DNA from: Mycobacterium sp. DL
GTDB lineage: Bacteria; Actinomycetota; Actinomycetes; Mycobacteriales; Mycobacteriaceae
Direction of reading: 5' to 3'
Assembly: GCF_039729195.1 (NCBI RefSeq)
Contig: NZ_CP155796.1
Coordinates: 4,030,001-4,094,000 of the forward strand
Length of the DNA stretch: 64,000 bases
The notes under the pieces were generated by a model. That model did not search any database. It saw nothing but the letters and a program-made list of their open reading frames with translations, and was not told where the DNA came from. This document shows, piece after piece, positions 1 through 8,094 of the stretch. Every line of letters starts with the position of its first letter. Positions within the stretch are counted from its first letter, which is position 1. The position numbers and the translations under genes are program-made.

Positions 1-360
1 GACGCCCTGACCGCGGCATTGTTCGGGCTCGGGGCGTTCATCGAGAAAGCCGGAACCGGTGGCGGGCTCTTTCGTATGCTGCAAGCACAAGGTTGCCAGA
101 ATATCGCCGATCTCCTCGGGGACGCCGCCGCAGCCGAAGCGGCGGCCGCGGCCCGACACGCTTCCCAAGCGTGGTCTGAGCTTGCGGCCGCAGCCACCGA
201 TGCCGGCACATCGCTACGGAGTCGTAGTCTCGCTGCGGCCAAAATCGCCGCGACGATCCCGGACTCCGAAACACGCCTCGTCGAAGCCCTCGAAACGGCC
301 AGTCGATCCGTTGGCACTGTCGATACCGGCCTCGAGGCTTATCTGAAAGGCTATCTGTGA
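1..360 (+). CDS. C-terminal end of a BtrH/DUF4872-like protein (5' truncated by window)
   Basis: The frame is open from base 1, so the true start lies outside the window. The visible 119 residues contain a Gly-rich turn (AGTGGGLFRML) followed by an Ala-rich amphipathic helical stretch with a WSEL motif. This pattern resembles the C-terminal half of BtrH-N/DUF4872 proteins, which are related to the butirosin acyl-transfer protein BtrH. That assignment is inference from a fragment; another helical protein is possible. The stop codon overlaps the GTG start of the next gene by four bases, so the two are probably co-translated. Confidence 0.5.
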   Translation, partial: DALTAALFGLGAFIEKAGTGGGLFRMLQAQGCQNIADLLGDAAAAEAAAAARHASQAWSELAAAATDAGTSLRSRSLAAAKIAATIPDSETRLVEALETASRSVGTVDTGLEAYLKGYL

Positions 361-1025
361 GCGACACTTCAAACGAATCGAGTTTCCTGGAGACAACTGG
401 GTTCCTCGATTGGCAGCACGACGATGTACAGCGCTTCACCGAGGACGCGGTCGGTGACGTTCGTGACCCTGTGCAGAAGGCGAGGTTGATCTTCACCGCT
501 GTGCGGGACAGGATTTGGTACGATCCCTATAGCACCGACGACGATCCCGAGCATTATCGGGCGAGCTATGTAGCGACAGCGTCGAGGGCGTATTGCATAC
601 CGAAGGCGGTGCTGCTGACCGCGGCAGCTCGTGCGGCGGGCATTCCGGCCCGGCTCGGATTCGCGGACGTGCGCAACCATCTGCAGACCACCACATTGCG
701 TGCCCGGATGGGAGGTACCGACGTGTTCGTCTACCACGGATATAGCGAATTACAACTCAACAACCGCTGGGTGAAGGCCACTCCGGCGTTCAATGCCGAG
801 CTCTGCGCGCGATTCGGTGTACCTCCGATCGACTTCGACGGCCACACCGATGCGCTCCTCCATGCCTACGACGGTGGGGGAAGCCAACACATGGAGTACC
901 TCAACGACCGCGGTTGGTACCACGATCTCCCCTTCACCGACATCGTTACAGAGTTGCATCACCGGTACGGCCCGCTCATGGCTGGCGCTGGAGCCCAGCG
1001 TGACGCCTTCTCCCAGGAGTTGTGA
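357..1025 (+). CDS. Transglutaminase-like superfamily protein
   Basis: A 222-residue protein with a transglutaminase-like core. The nucleophile is Cys80 in RAYCIPKAVLL, followed by the family signature ARAAGIPARLGFADVRNH, and the second catalytic residue is His127 in VYHGYSEL. Where classical members carry Asp, this protein has WVKATPAFN, so the triad is Cys-His with a non-Asp third position; I believe this form occurs in some bacterial members. Papain-like hydrolysis or amide transfer is the expected chemistry, substrate unknown. No signal peptide is visible. The GTG start overlaps the upstream stop, linking it to the BtrH-like gene. Confidence 0.75.
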   Translation: MSDTSNESSFLETTGFLDWQHDDVQRFTEDAVGDVRDPVQKARLIFTAVRDRIWYDPYSTDDDPEHYRASYVATASRAYCIPKAVLLTAAARAAGIPARLGFADVRNHLQTTTLRARMGGTDVFVYHGYSELQLNNRWVKATPAFNAELCARFGVPPIDFDGHTDALLHAYDGGGSQHMEYLNDRGWYHDLPFTDIVTELHHRYGPLMAGAGAQRDAFSQEL

Positions 1026-1279
1026 GGCGCTGCGGACTGTGTGCCAGTTCATTGTGACGCGATCTGGCCGGCTATGAATACACTGCAGTCCAAGGGATTA
1101 CGGGCAGGACCAGATAGCCGACAGTGTCCTAATCGGAAGGTGTGTCGCAGCGATGATCTCGGCGGGCTAACGAGTCCTACATACATATCTACCGGCGATC
1201 AGCCCAGTCGACGCCGGCGCAATTCTTCAGTCGTGTGGTGAACCACGCGCTACGAGGGTCTATTTAGGAGGGTTTCGTC

Positions 1280-1834
1280 ATCGAAGAGCAAGCGGAAGAA
1301 GATTCGGCCATCGCATGGTGGCATAGCTTTCAGGATCGTGCTGTCGCCGCCGACGGCGACTACCTTGATGCGCACCACCCGTGGTGCCTTGGTTGCGGCA
1401 CAGACAATCCGCACGGTCATCGCCTGCGAGCGCGTCGGCATGGCGACGGGGTGGGTGCCAGGCATATCTTCGACGGCAGACATCGCGGCGCACCCGGTAT
1501 CGCACATGGCGGCGCAGTCATGACCGTACTCGACGACATGGTGGGCATGTTGCTGTACGTCGTCGGTGAGATGGCCGTCACCCGCAGGTTCGATACCGAG
1601 TTCTACGCGCCGGTGTTGCTGGGGGTCCCCTACGAGGTCAGCGCGGAGCTGGTGTCCAAGACCGGCCGGAAACTCGAAGTCCGGACAGAATTGCGCGAGG
1701 AGACTACCGGTCAGCTAGTCGCGTCCGCCTCAGGGTTATTCGTCGTCGTCACGATGGCGCACTTCACTAGTTCCATACAGAAGGCGACTTCGACACCCTG
1801 CATTGTGCGGTCACCCAGGGAGGGAAGATGCTGA
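1280..1834 (+). CDS. PaaI-type hotdog thioesterase with no canonical start codon
   Basis: The hotdog signature runs HRGAPGIAHGGAVMTVLDD with DTEFYAPV downstream, as in PaaI/YbgC acyl-CoA thioesterases. The frame stays homologous well upstream of the first GTG (1451): it encodes HHPWCLGCGTDNPHGHRL, a conserved N-terminal Cys motif also found in the gene at 4321-4839. Between the stop at 1265-1267 and GTG 1451 there is no ATG, GTG or TTG. An AGGAGG Shine-Dalgarno at 1266-1271 sits eight bases before an ATC codon at 1280, which I take as the likely non-canonical start. A frameshift or sequencing error near the start is the alternative. Confidence 0.6.
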   Translation: MEEQAEEDSAIAWWHSFQDRAVAADGDYLDAHHPWCLGCGTDNPHGHRLRARRHGDGVGARHIFDGRHRGAPGIAHGGAVMTVLDDMVGMLLYVVGEMAVTRRFDTEFYAPVLLGVPYEVSAELVSKTGRKLEVRTELREETTGQLVASASGLFVVVTMAHFTSSIQKATSTPCIVRSPREGRC

Positions 1835-2015
1835 GCACCAGCCTTGGAGGTGGCGCACGGCTGGCCGCGCGCGTTCCACGTCTCTTACCCCGCTCGACGC
1901 AAACATCATCAACGCACTCATGTACCTGGTCGCCGAGGATCACCTCCACCAGACGGCGGCCACGGGTCAGCGCCGTCGTATTCGACGGCCCGCGCCCGCG
2001 CACAGGAGACCGGTC

Positions 2016-3065
2016 ATGAGCACCTACGGCCTGTCGGTTCTCGGCGCGGATTTGAAGTCACTGGCCCAGACCGCACACGCCGCCGATGCGGCCGGGTTCG
2101 ACGCCGTATGGGCCTCGGAGTTCTACTCCCGGTCGGGTTCGATCTCCATGGCCGCGATGGCCAACTGCACACAGAACTGCCGGATCGGTTCCTCCATTCT
2201 CTACGGCGTCGGCCGAAGCCCCCTGGTGCTGGCCACCGAGGCGCGTGATCTCGACGAACTCTCCAACGGACGGCTGGTGCTGGGCATCGGCAACGGCACC
2301 AAGCGGATGATGAGCGACTGGCACGGCGTGCCCGACACCTCCGCGCCCGCGCTGCGGATGGAAGAACTCGTGATGCTGCTGCGCCGGATATGGAACCTGC
2401 ATGAAGGCCCGATCCATCACGAGGGTCGTTTTTACAGAATGAATCTCACGCCGACCGGCGACGTGGGACCCTCCAGCCGGCCGATCCCGATCGTCACCGC
2501 CGGTGTCCGGCCTCGGATGTGCGAGGCGGCCGGGCGGGTGGCCGACGGGCTGGCCGGACATCCCCTGTTCACCACCACCTACGTCGAGGAGATCGTCCGG
2601 CCCGCTATCGCCAGGGGTGCCGCGCACACCGGCCGCGACCCCAATGACGTGGAAATCATTTCCATGGTGATGTGCGCCATCCACGACGACGCCGAGGTCG
2701 CCAGGCGCGAACTGGCGCAGCAGATTGCGTTCTACTCCTCGGTCAAATCCTACGAGACGGTACTTGATGTGAACGGCTTCGCCAGCGAAGGCCGAACCAT
2801 CCGGGAAGCATTCGCCCAGCGCGATTTCCCGGCGATGTTCGCCGCGGTGTCCGAGGAGATGATCGACACCATGGGCGTCGCGGGGACGGCACACGAGGTC
2901 CGTGAACAGCTGAGACGCTACGACGGCGTCCTCGACCACATCATGCTGTATTCACCATCGGTTGGCATCGCTCCCGAGCGCGTGCAGCAAAACCTCGACA
3001 GCATCATTCGGGAATGCTCGCCCGCCTCGATGTCGCCAGGGCAGTCCGGTCCACGTTCAATCTGA
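2016..3065 (+). CDS. LLM-class F420-dependent oxidoreductase
   Basis: A 349-residue luciferase-like TIM-barrel protein. The N-terminal GADLKSLAQTAHAADAAGFDAVWASEFY, the SSILYGVGRSPLVLATEARDLDELSNGRLVLGIG segments and PIPIVTAGVRP are typical of mycobacterial F420-dependent LLM enzymes, which move hydride to or from F420H2. The substrate cannot be read from sequence. ATG 2016 is preferred over upstream in-frame codons because AGGAGA lies seven bases before it and the barrel begins there. It follows a thioesterase on the same strand, which would fit acyl or steroid side-chain metabolism, but that is inference. Confidence 0.85.
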   Translation: MSTYGLSVLGADLKSLAQTAHAADAAGFDAVWASEFYSRSGSISMAAMANCTQNCRIGSSILYGVGRSPLVLATEARDLDELSNGRLVLGIGNGTKRMMSDWHGVPDTSAPALRMEELVMLLRRIWNLHEGPIHHEGRFYRMNLTPTGDVGPSSRPIPIVTAGVRPRMCEAAGRVADGLAGHPLFTTTYVEEIVRPAIARGAAHTGRDPNDVEIISMVMCAIHDDAEVARRELAQQIAFYSSVKSYETVLDVNGFASEGRTIREAFAQRDFPAMFAAVSEEMIDTMGVAGTAHEVREQLRRYDGVLDHIMLYSPSVGIAPERVQQNLDSIIRECSPASMSPGQSGPRSI

Positions 3066-3112
3066 TCCACGCATTGCCGCCGAAGTTGACCCGTCCCCGT
3101 CCGCGGTCGCAT

Positions 3113-3577
3113 TTAGTGCGTCTGTCGCGCCGACCCCGCCGACGGTTGTGCGGCGTTGTTGAGGATGTTGGCGTCGTCGCTGTCGGGGAGGTCGTGGCGG
3201 ACCACGCGTACCCGCCCCCGGGGTAGGCATGCCATGTAGCCGTGGCGCTTGCCGTACAACTCCCATGCCGTTTCCTCGGAATCGGGGTCGACGTCGATGC
3301 TGTGTCCACGCGAGAACCTCAGGTGTAGCCCTCCATCGTCGCCGGACCAGGCCTGAGTGCACACCGCGCCGGCGAGGTTCAACAACGGGCGTTCGTCAGT
3401 CGCGATCTTGAGTGGATCGATGCGTACCGCTTCTGCGGGATACGGGTCGACCGCAGGCAGTGTCAGCAGCAAGGGGCACGAGATGACAATCTCGTTGTAG
3501 TCGTCCAGGTCCAGGACCAGGCCGTCGCGCACGGAGACGCGTTGCACGACACAATTTTCGATCCATTGGGTATACAT
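3113..3577 (-). CDS. DUF6188 family protein
   Basis: A 154-residue soluble beta-rich protein with the layout of actinobacterial DUF6188: an N-terminal VRDGLVLDLDDYNEIVI strand pair, a central PLLNLAGAVCTQAW core, then GGLHLRFSRGHSIDVDP and a closing W-containing helix (EETAWELYGK). Function is unknown for the family. The start ATG has an excellent AAGGAG seven bases upstream. It lies 75 bp downstream of the KstR-like repressor gene on the same strand, with a perfect 17-bp palindrome in the gap, so separate repression is likely. Confidence 0.6.
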   Translation of the reverse strand: MYTQWIENCVVQRVSVRDGLVLDLDDYNEIVISCPLLLTLPAVDPYPAEAVRIDPLKIATDERPLLNLAGAVCTQAWSGDDGGLHLRFSRGHSIDVDPDSEETAWELYGKRHGYMACLPRGRVRVVRHDLPDSDDANILNNAAQPSAGSARQTH

Positions 3578-3635
3578 GGCACTCTCCTTCGCCGCGTCAT
3601 CGAGCCTCGCCCTAAGGGTACTTCAGGTAGCGCTG

Positions 3636-3652
3636 CGATACTACTAGTATCG
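3636..3652. promoter_or_regulatory. Perfect palindrome (7-bp arms, 3-bp spacer), operator candidate
   Basis: CGATACT-act-AGTATCG lies between the 3' end of the KstR-like gene (3653) and the DUF6188 start (3577). Perfect arms of this size in a 75-bp gap are typical of a repressor binding site. It does not match the KstR half-site pair AAC/GTT as I know it, so which regulator binds is open. Confidence 0.5.
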
Positions 3653-4324
3653 TTATGCGGTTTCCGCGGGTCGTGCGCGGCTGGTCACCACGCGCCGAGT
3701 GGCCAGGTCGATGCGTTCGCGAGTATCGGCGGCCGACGCTCGGTGGCCACAAAAGGCCACGAGGTTGGCCAGCCACACGTCGGAGATGATCGCGGCGATG
3801 TGTAAATCGGCTGGAGTCGGTTCGCCGCCCCTGAGCGTGCGGGCCAGCAGGGTCTGAATTTCGGCGGCGGCGCAGTCTAGTTCTGCGGCTGCCCGGGTGT
3901 CTGCAACGGCGAACGCTCGTGTCATGGCTGATGTCAGCCAGGGATCGCGCTGCCAGCGGTCATGTAGGTGTGTGGTGAGACGTTCGAGCCGTTCCAATGG
4001 CGTGCCGTCACCGCTAGCCCAGTCGTCAGCCGAGTCGAGTCGGCGAAACTCGCGCGATAGCGCCGCCACCAACAAGTTGGTCTTCGCCGGGAAGTGGCGG
4101 TAGAGCGTGCCGACGGCGATACCGGCCCGCTCGGCGACCGACCGCATCTGAACCGCCTCATAGCCACCTGACGTGGCCACGAGCAGGGCCGCGTCCAGAA
4201 TCGCTTCCCGGCGCTGGGTGGATGAATGCGAGGCGGGCGCTACAGCGGTCCGCGTCCGGCCGCCGGCTGATTTTGCCTCCAGCGGTCGGGTTTTGCCATG
4301 GCTGCGAGAAAGGGGGAGCGTCAT
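3653..4324 (-). CDS. TetR-family repressor, KstR-like
   Basis: A 223-residue repressor. The DNA-binding domain (about residues 36-82) reads REAILDAALLVATSGGYEAVQM, then RSVAERAGIAVGTLYRHFPAK, and matches KstR, the repressor of mycobacterial cholesterol catabolism, closely. Similarity continues into the ligand domain: TSAMTRAFAVAD, GEPTPADLHIAAIISDVWLANL and the RASAADTRERIDLA end. A Ser/Thr/Arg-rich N-terminal extension of about 35 residues precedes the domain. It is probably a KstR paralogue sensing an acyl-CoA or steroid metabolite. The ATG overlaps the stop of the upstream thioesterase (ATGA), so the two are co-expressed. Confidence 0.8.
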   Translation of the reverse strand: MTLPLSRSHGKTRPLEAKSAGGRTRTAVAPASHSSTQRREAILDAALLVATSGGYEAVQMRSVAERAGIAVGTLYRHFPAKTNLLVAALSREFRRLDSADDWASGDGTPLERLERLTTHLHDRWQRDPWLTSAMTRAFAVADTRAAAELDCAAAEIQTLLARTLRGGEPTPADLHIAAIISDVWLANLVAFCGHRASAADTRERIDLATRRVVTSRARPAETA

Positions 4325-4839
4325 GGTCGCCCGTCGTCGAGGCCGCCGTGACGTGAGAACTGTTCGAGAAGGCCGCCAAAAGCACTGACGTCGCCGTGCG
4401 CAGCGAAGTGATCCTGGCTGACCGCGACAAATACCGCAGTGGCGGTGAAGCGGTTGGCCCCATCGGAATCAGTGCCCGTCGCCATGACGTGCAGAGCCCG
4501 TCCTTCGCGGCACCGGATGTGGGCGGTGATCCTGTGGGGTTGATGCAGAGGTACCGGCCGCAGATACTCCACTGTCAGGCTGCGAGTCACCGCTGGTGTG
4601 CCGGCGATCCACAATGTGAATCCCAAGACGTCATCGCACGCCGCCGCAACTGCTCCGCCATGGGCCAGCCCAGGAGCCCCGATGTGGCGCTCGTCGAAAA
4701 TCACGTCGGAGTACACCGCGTCGCCGCGGCGGTGCACCACCAACTGCAGTCCGTGGGGATTGTCGGGGCCGCAACCCATGCACGTTGTCGTGTGCGAAGG
4801 TAACCGCTTCGGCAGCGACGCGCTTTCCGGCACAATCAC
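4321..4839 (-). CDS. PaaI-type hotdog thioesterase
   Basis: A 172-residue acyl-CoA thioesterase. The motif TTCMGCGPDNPHGLQL is followed by the hotdog core RHIGAPGLAHGGAVAAACDD and VEYLRPVPL, and a short C-terminal tail. It is clearly a paralogue of the protein encoded at 1280-1834. GTG 4839 (MIVPESAS) is taken as the start; GTG 4833 is an alternative. The gene is divergent from the TetR gene at 4935, with a 31-bp imperfect palindrome between them, and runs into the KstR-like repressor gene by an ATGA overlap. Confidence 0.8.
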   Translation of the reverse strand: MIVPESASLPKRLPSHTTTCMGCGPDNPHGLQLVVHRRGDAVYSDVIFDERHIGAPGLAHGGAVAAACDDVLGFTLWIAGTPAVTRSLTVEYLRPVPLHQPHRITAHIRCREGRALHVMATGTDSDGANRFTATAVFVAVSQDHFAAHGDVSAFGGLLEQFSRHGGLDDGRP

Positions 4840-4846
4840 GCTCCAA

Positions 4847-4877
4847 TACTATCGGTTTCGCTTCGATACCGTTAGTA
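4847..4877. promoter_or_regulatory. 31-bp imperfect palindrome, likely TetR operator
   Basis: The arms TACTATCGGTTTCG and CGATACCGTTAGTA are separated by CTT and pair at 12 of 14 positions. The site sits in the 95-bp divergent gap between the thioesterase (4839, minus) and the TetR gene (4935, plus). This is the classic place for a TetR protein to repress itself and its neighbour. Confidence 0.65.
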
Positions 4878-4934
4878 CCACACTGCTAGACTGCCAGGAC
4901 AGCATCGCGTGAAATCGACCGCCGAGGTGAATGA

Positions 4935-5621
4935 GTGAGCGACAGTCAGCCAGCGCCGGTCCCTGACGATGACGTGGACCCGCGGCGAATCCGGTCTCGA
5001 AATCGACTGCTGGATGCAGCCGCGACCCTTCTGAGCACTGGCGGCGTGGAAGCCGTCACGATCGATGCCGTCACCAAAGCGTCCAAAGTGGCCAGAACCA
5101 CGCTTTACCGCCATTTCCAAAGTTCGTCGCACCTGCTCGCAGCCACGTTCGAACGCTTGCTTCCCCAGGTGGCGACTCCGGTACCGACCAGCGGCCCTCT
5201 GCGTGACCAGTTGATCGAATTGCTAAGCCGCCAAGCCGCTCTTTTCAACGACGCGCCACTGCATGTCACGACGCTGGCATGGCTGTCCCTTGGTCCCACC
5301 GGCCCGACGAACGAAGCCGATGATCGACACACATCCGGCGCGTTGCGGGCCCGAGTCGTCGACCAGTACCGGCAACCGTTCGACGCCATACTCTCTAGCC
5401 CGACGGCGCAAGCCGAGTTGGAGAACTTCGACCGAGAACTGGCGCTGTGCCAACTGGTCGGCCCACTGGCGTTTGCCCGGATGACCGGGATTCGCGGCAT
5501 CACTCACGACGACTGCGAGAACCTCGTCGATGGCTTTCTCGCCGCCCACTGCAAGAGCGACGATGGCGAGACCAAGCGCGTGAAGGCCGCCAGTCTGCAT
5601 GCAGGGCGACCGCTCGCATAG
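4935..5621 (+). CDS. TetR-family transcriptional regulator
   Basis: A 228-residue TetR protein. The helix-turn-helix lies at about residues 20-66 (RNRLLDAAATLLSTGGVEAV, then KASKVARTTLYRHFQSS), followed by an all-helical ligand domain. Ligand unknown. The GTG start has GAGG eight bases upstream; the ATG at 4931 is in another frame. It is divergent from the thioesterase/KstR-like pair and the palindrome at 4847-4877 is its probable operator, so autoregulation and control of the thioesterase are expected. Confidence 0.8.
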   Translation: MSDSQPAPVPDDDVDPRRIRSRNRLLDAAATLLSTGGVEAVTIDAVTKASKVARTTLYRHFQSSSHLLAATFERLLPQVATPVPTSGPLRDQLIELLSRQAALFNDAPLHVTTLAWLSLGPTGPTNEADDRHTSGALRARVVDQYRQPFDAILSSPTAQAELENFDRELALCQLVGPLAFARMTGIRGITHDDCENLVDGFLAAHCKSDDGETKRVKAASLHAGRPLA

Positions 5622-6106
5622 CCCTCTAGCGGCAACGAGTTTCACTGCGCCCAGTCTGGCTGGTCTTCGAACTTTCCTCTGCACTCCAGTCACGTCGGCG
5701 ATGGCACCGGCGAAATGTTCGCCGTCACTCGCTAGGGGCCGTGCACGCAGATCGCAGGCATGCCCACGACGACTATGTCGGGCCAGGCGACGTGAACCGC
5801 CTCAGCGTTCGCAGTGCGGTTGCTCGCGTTGAGACCCCGTAGCACTTTCGTCAATGGCATTGCGGATCGATGCGTGTTTATCGTCCGACGAAAAGTGATC
5901 GTGCTGGCCCCAGAGTGCAAGAGGTGTGTCGGAATTGGAGGAACTGGCTGGCAGGGATGGCTTGGTGGCAAGCGGGGCGGGTTACTCGGCAGTGACGACA
6001 GCGGCCGGGGCGCGCCATCGGAAGTGACGCTGAGCGACGCGCGGAACTGAGACGAATGTGGCTGTGGTCGTGGACGAAACCTCGTGTTGCTTCGTAGGTT
6101 GTCGAC
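5622..6106. other. 485-bp intergenic stretch, no gene recognised
   Basis: Open frames here lack recognisable domains. Codon composition does not favour any of them. No copy of the tRNA-Pro 3' end could be seen, although this is the most natural place for the left end of the integrative element. The 3' part must hold the promoter for the gene at 6107. Confidence 0.4.
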
Positions 6107-6904
6107 ATGACTGCTGTGTCGAAACTGGAGGCGCGTCGTCGCGCCGTCGAGGCGCAACGCCGAGCGAACGAAGTGCGAGCGCAGCAGGACCGTGCCAACG
6201 CCGATGACGCGACCGCCGTTCGGGCGTTGATCGGACGCCTGCAGGATGTGGACGAATGGCAGGCCCGTCGCGTCGCGCAGTCTCGCCAGCAAGCGGAGGC
6301 GGAGGCGCAGCGCAGGCGCAGCCGCTATTACGCGGAAGCCTGTGCATCGATCAAGGACATGCGGGAACGTGGCGCGACGTTGGCGGCTATCGCCGAGCTG
6401 GTCGGTGTTGATGTCAGAGAGATACGCGCGCTGCTGCGCAGCAAGGCGGCGAAAGCCGTTAAGAAGCAACCGGCTGCGCGCGCTGATGCATGGCGCGACG
6501 CTCGTGTGGACACGGAGTGGCCGCGGTGCGTGCGATGCGATGTGTTGATGATGGATCCTGAAGACAGGCCACGTCGCGGACGCTGCCGGCTCTACTGCTC
6601 GGACACGTGTCGGCGCGACTCATCTGCTGCACGCATGGCTGCCGAGCGCCACGGAACGCCGATCCGCGTCGTCGAGGTGCCGAGGGCCGGTTCCGCGACC
6701 GACCTCGCCCTGACGCCTGAAGATTCACCGGCTCCTGTCCCTGTCAGCGCGCTCGACGCCGCAGACATTGCCTCCCGGGACGAGCGGGCGCTGTGCACGC
6801 TGCTAGCGAGGCTCACGGAACGGGCACGGCACAAGGACCTCGACCGAGCGACTCTGACGGCGGCGCGTGATCTCGCCAAAGCTGTTTATCCGTATCGCGC
6901 CTGA
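6107..6904 (+). CDS. Coiled-coil, HTH and Cys-cluster protein of unknown function (element gene)
   Basis: A 265-residue hydrophilic protein I do not recognise. Residues 5-75 form an Arg/Gln/Ala-rich coiled coil. Residues 82-112 (IKDMRERGATLAAIAELVGV) resemble a resolvase-type helix-turn-helix. Residues 141-168 hold Cys141, Cys144, Cys160, Cys164 and Cys168 in a CxxC...CRLYCSDTC arrangement, a likely zinc site. The C-terminal 50 residues are helical. DNA binding is the reasonable guess. Start ATG chosen because the coiled coil begins there. It is the first gene inside the presumed integrative element. Confidence 0.6.
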   Translation: MTAVSKLEARRRAVEAQRRANEVRAQQDRANADDATAVRALIGRLQDVDEWQARRVAQSRQQAEAEAQRRRSRYYAEACASIKDMRERGATLAAIAELVGVDVREIRALLRSKAAKAVKKQPAARADAWRDARVDTEWPRCVRCDVLMMDPEDRPRRGRCRLYCSDTCRRDSSAARMAAERHGTPIRVVEVPRAGSATDLALTPEDSPAPVPVSALDAADIASRDERALCTLLARLTERARHKDLDRATLTAARDLAKAVYPYRA

Positions 6905-7212
6905 ACGGCTCAGCAACCGTATCGATCATCTGGTCGTCAACGCCCGTTGTGCCCGCGTGATGCGCGCTGCGTAACCTGGGTCACGTGGCAGATAACCCGC
7001 CAGGCAATCGATGTGCGTCCTGCGCAACATCGGCATCGGCGTTGCCGAGCGCCCTAGGGCGGATCCGTCGCCAGTGAGCGCAGTCGCTCGTAACCTGCCT
7101 TCTGACTCCGCGATCCGGCCGGGAGCGGACCGCGGCGTGCTTCGATAGGTACGTGGGGCCACCCTGTCCGAAATCAGCTGTGCGATTGGTGAGGCGGACA
7201 CCCCGAGTGGGT
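6905..7212. other. 308-bp intergenic stretch between convergent genes
   Basis: Lies between the 3' ends of the plus-strand gene at 6107 and the minus-strand gene at 7213. I see no gene, no strong hairpin followed by T residues and no tRNA-like sequence. Confidence 0.4.
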
Positions 7213-8094
7213 CTATGCAAACCGTCCGCGCTCGAGAGTCGGCGCTTCGATGGGTACCGACGCGCGATAGAGTCGCACGGGGCATTTGTCGACCGTGAGG
7301 AAATGGATTGGTTCCCAAGTAATCCCGGCGGCGTTCAATGACTTCCGATGGGACTTCCATTCGTCGCGAAGCGGTTTCTTCTCCGACGGTCCGAAGCGGA
7401 CGTCTGTCAGCACGAGTAGTCGCACACGCTTCGGATACAGTGTGGTCCCCTCGACGATCTCCAAACGAAGCTGTTCGACGTCATCGCACCAGTCCTGCGA
7501 CTTCTTCGCCTTCGAAATGAGTTTGCGCAGAGCTTCGAATACCGGACCGGCAAGCGCATCGTGCACAGCAGGCCGGCCAAGTTTGCTGGCAAGGCGCTGT
7601 CCGAGAATGAGCTCGTCCTCAATCGAGGCGAACCCCACGACCGGTTCCTGCGCAGCGAGCAAACCCTTGCTGACCGGAACGATCGCGCGCAGGTCCACGG
7701 CCCAAACCGCTCCAGGAACCGGAGGCTCACTTAGCCAGACGTAGTCGGAGAGCTGATGGTCTTTGATCTGCTGGACCTTCTCCGTCGAAAAGACTGAGAT
7801 GTCGCGTACCGGGCATGCCTGCACCAGCGGATGCCGCATCCCGGGACCGCCCGCAATGTCGCAGGTCTGTGACACCACCGCGGCATACCCGCTGTCACTC
7901 AATGGTGCTGACCGAGCACGCACCTCACCCAACGCTCCATCGGCAGCGGGTTCTCCGGTTACAGGGTCGTCTACCCACGCTGGGACGATCCATGCGCCGC
8001 GATCCATCGGGAGAAGATGCCCTTGCCGCCACCGCTCCAGAGCGAGAAGCGTGTGCGGGGGCCATCGCTCCGGCAGGAGTCGATCAATAGTCAC
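7213..8094 (-). CDS. Unrecognised protein with SQTCDI motif, last gene of the three-gene cassette
   Basis: A 293-residue soluble protein without transmembrane segments. The most striking motif is YAAVVSQTCDI (residues 70-80), a VxSQxCDI/L signature I associate with scattered uncharacterised bacterial proteins, and it is followed by a mixed alpha/beta region. The C-terminal half has charged helices and strands (LYPKRVRLLVLTDVRFG). No nuclease or NTPase motif is visible. The ATG overlaps the preceding gene's stop (ATGA), so it is translated together with the Xre/ParS-like and TIGR04255 genes. A role with those two, possibly as effector or client, is inference. Confidence 0.6.
   Translation of the reverse strand: MTIDRLLPERWPPHTLLALERWRQGHLLPMDRGAWIVPAWVDDPVTGEPAADGALGEVRARSAPLSDSGYAAVVSQTCDIAGGPGMRHPLVQACPVRDISVFSTEKVQQIKDHQLSDYVWLSEPPVPGAVWAVDLRAIVPVSKGLLAAQEPVVGFASIEDELILGQRLASKLGRPAVHDALAGPVFEALRKLISKAKKSQDWCDDVEQLRLEIVEGTTLYPKRVRLLVLTDVRFGPSEKKPLRDEWKSHRKSLNAAGITWEPIHFLTVDKCPVRLYRASVPIEAPTLERGRFA

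Noticed and set aside
1041..1241. Open frame of 66 codons after the transglutaminase-like gene
   Set aside because: No recognisable motif, no ribosome-binding site and unnatural composition; treated as non-coding.
5732..6469. Long minus-strand open frame of 245 codons across the gap and the 6107 gene
   Set aside because: It is Arg/Pro/Ser-rich with no domain, and it is antisense to a better-supported gene; typical GC-rich shadow.
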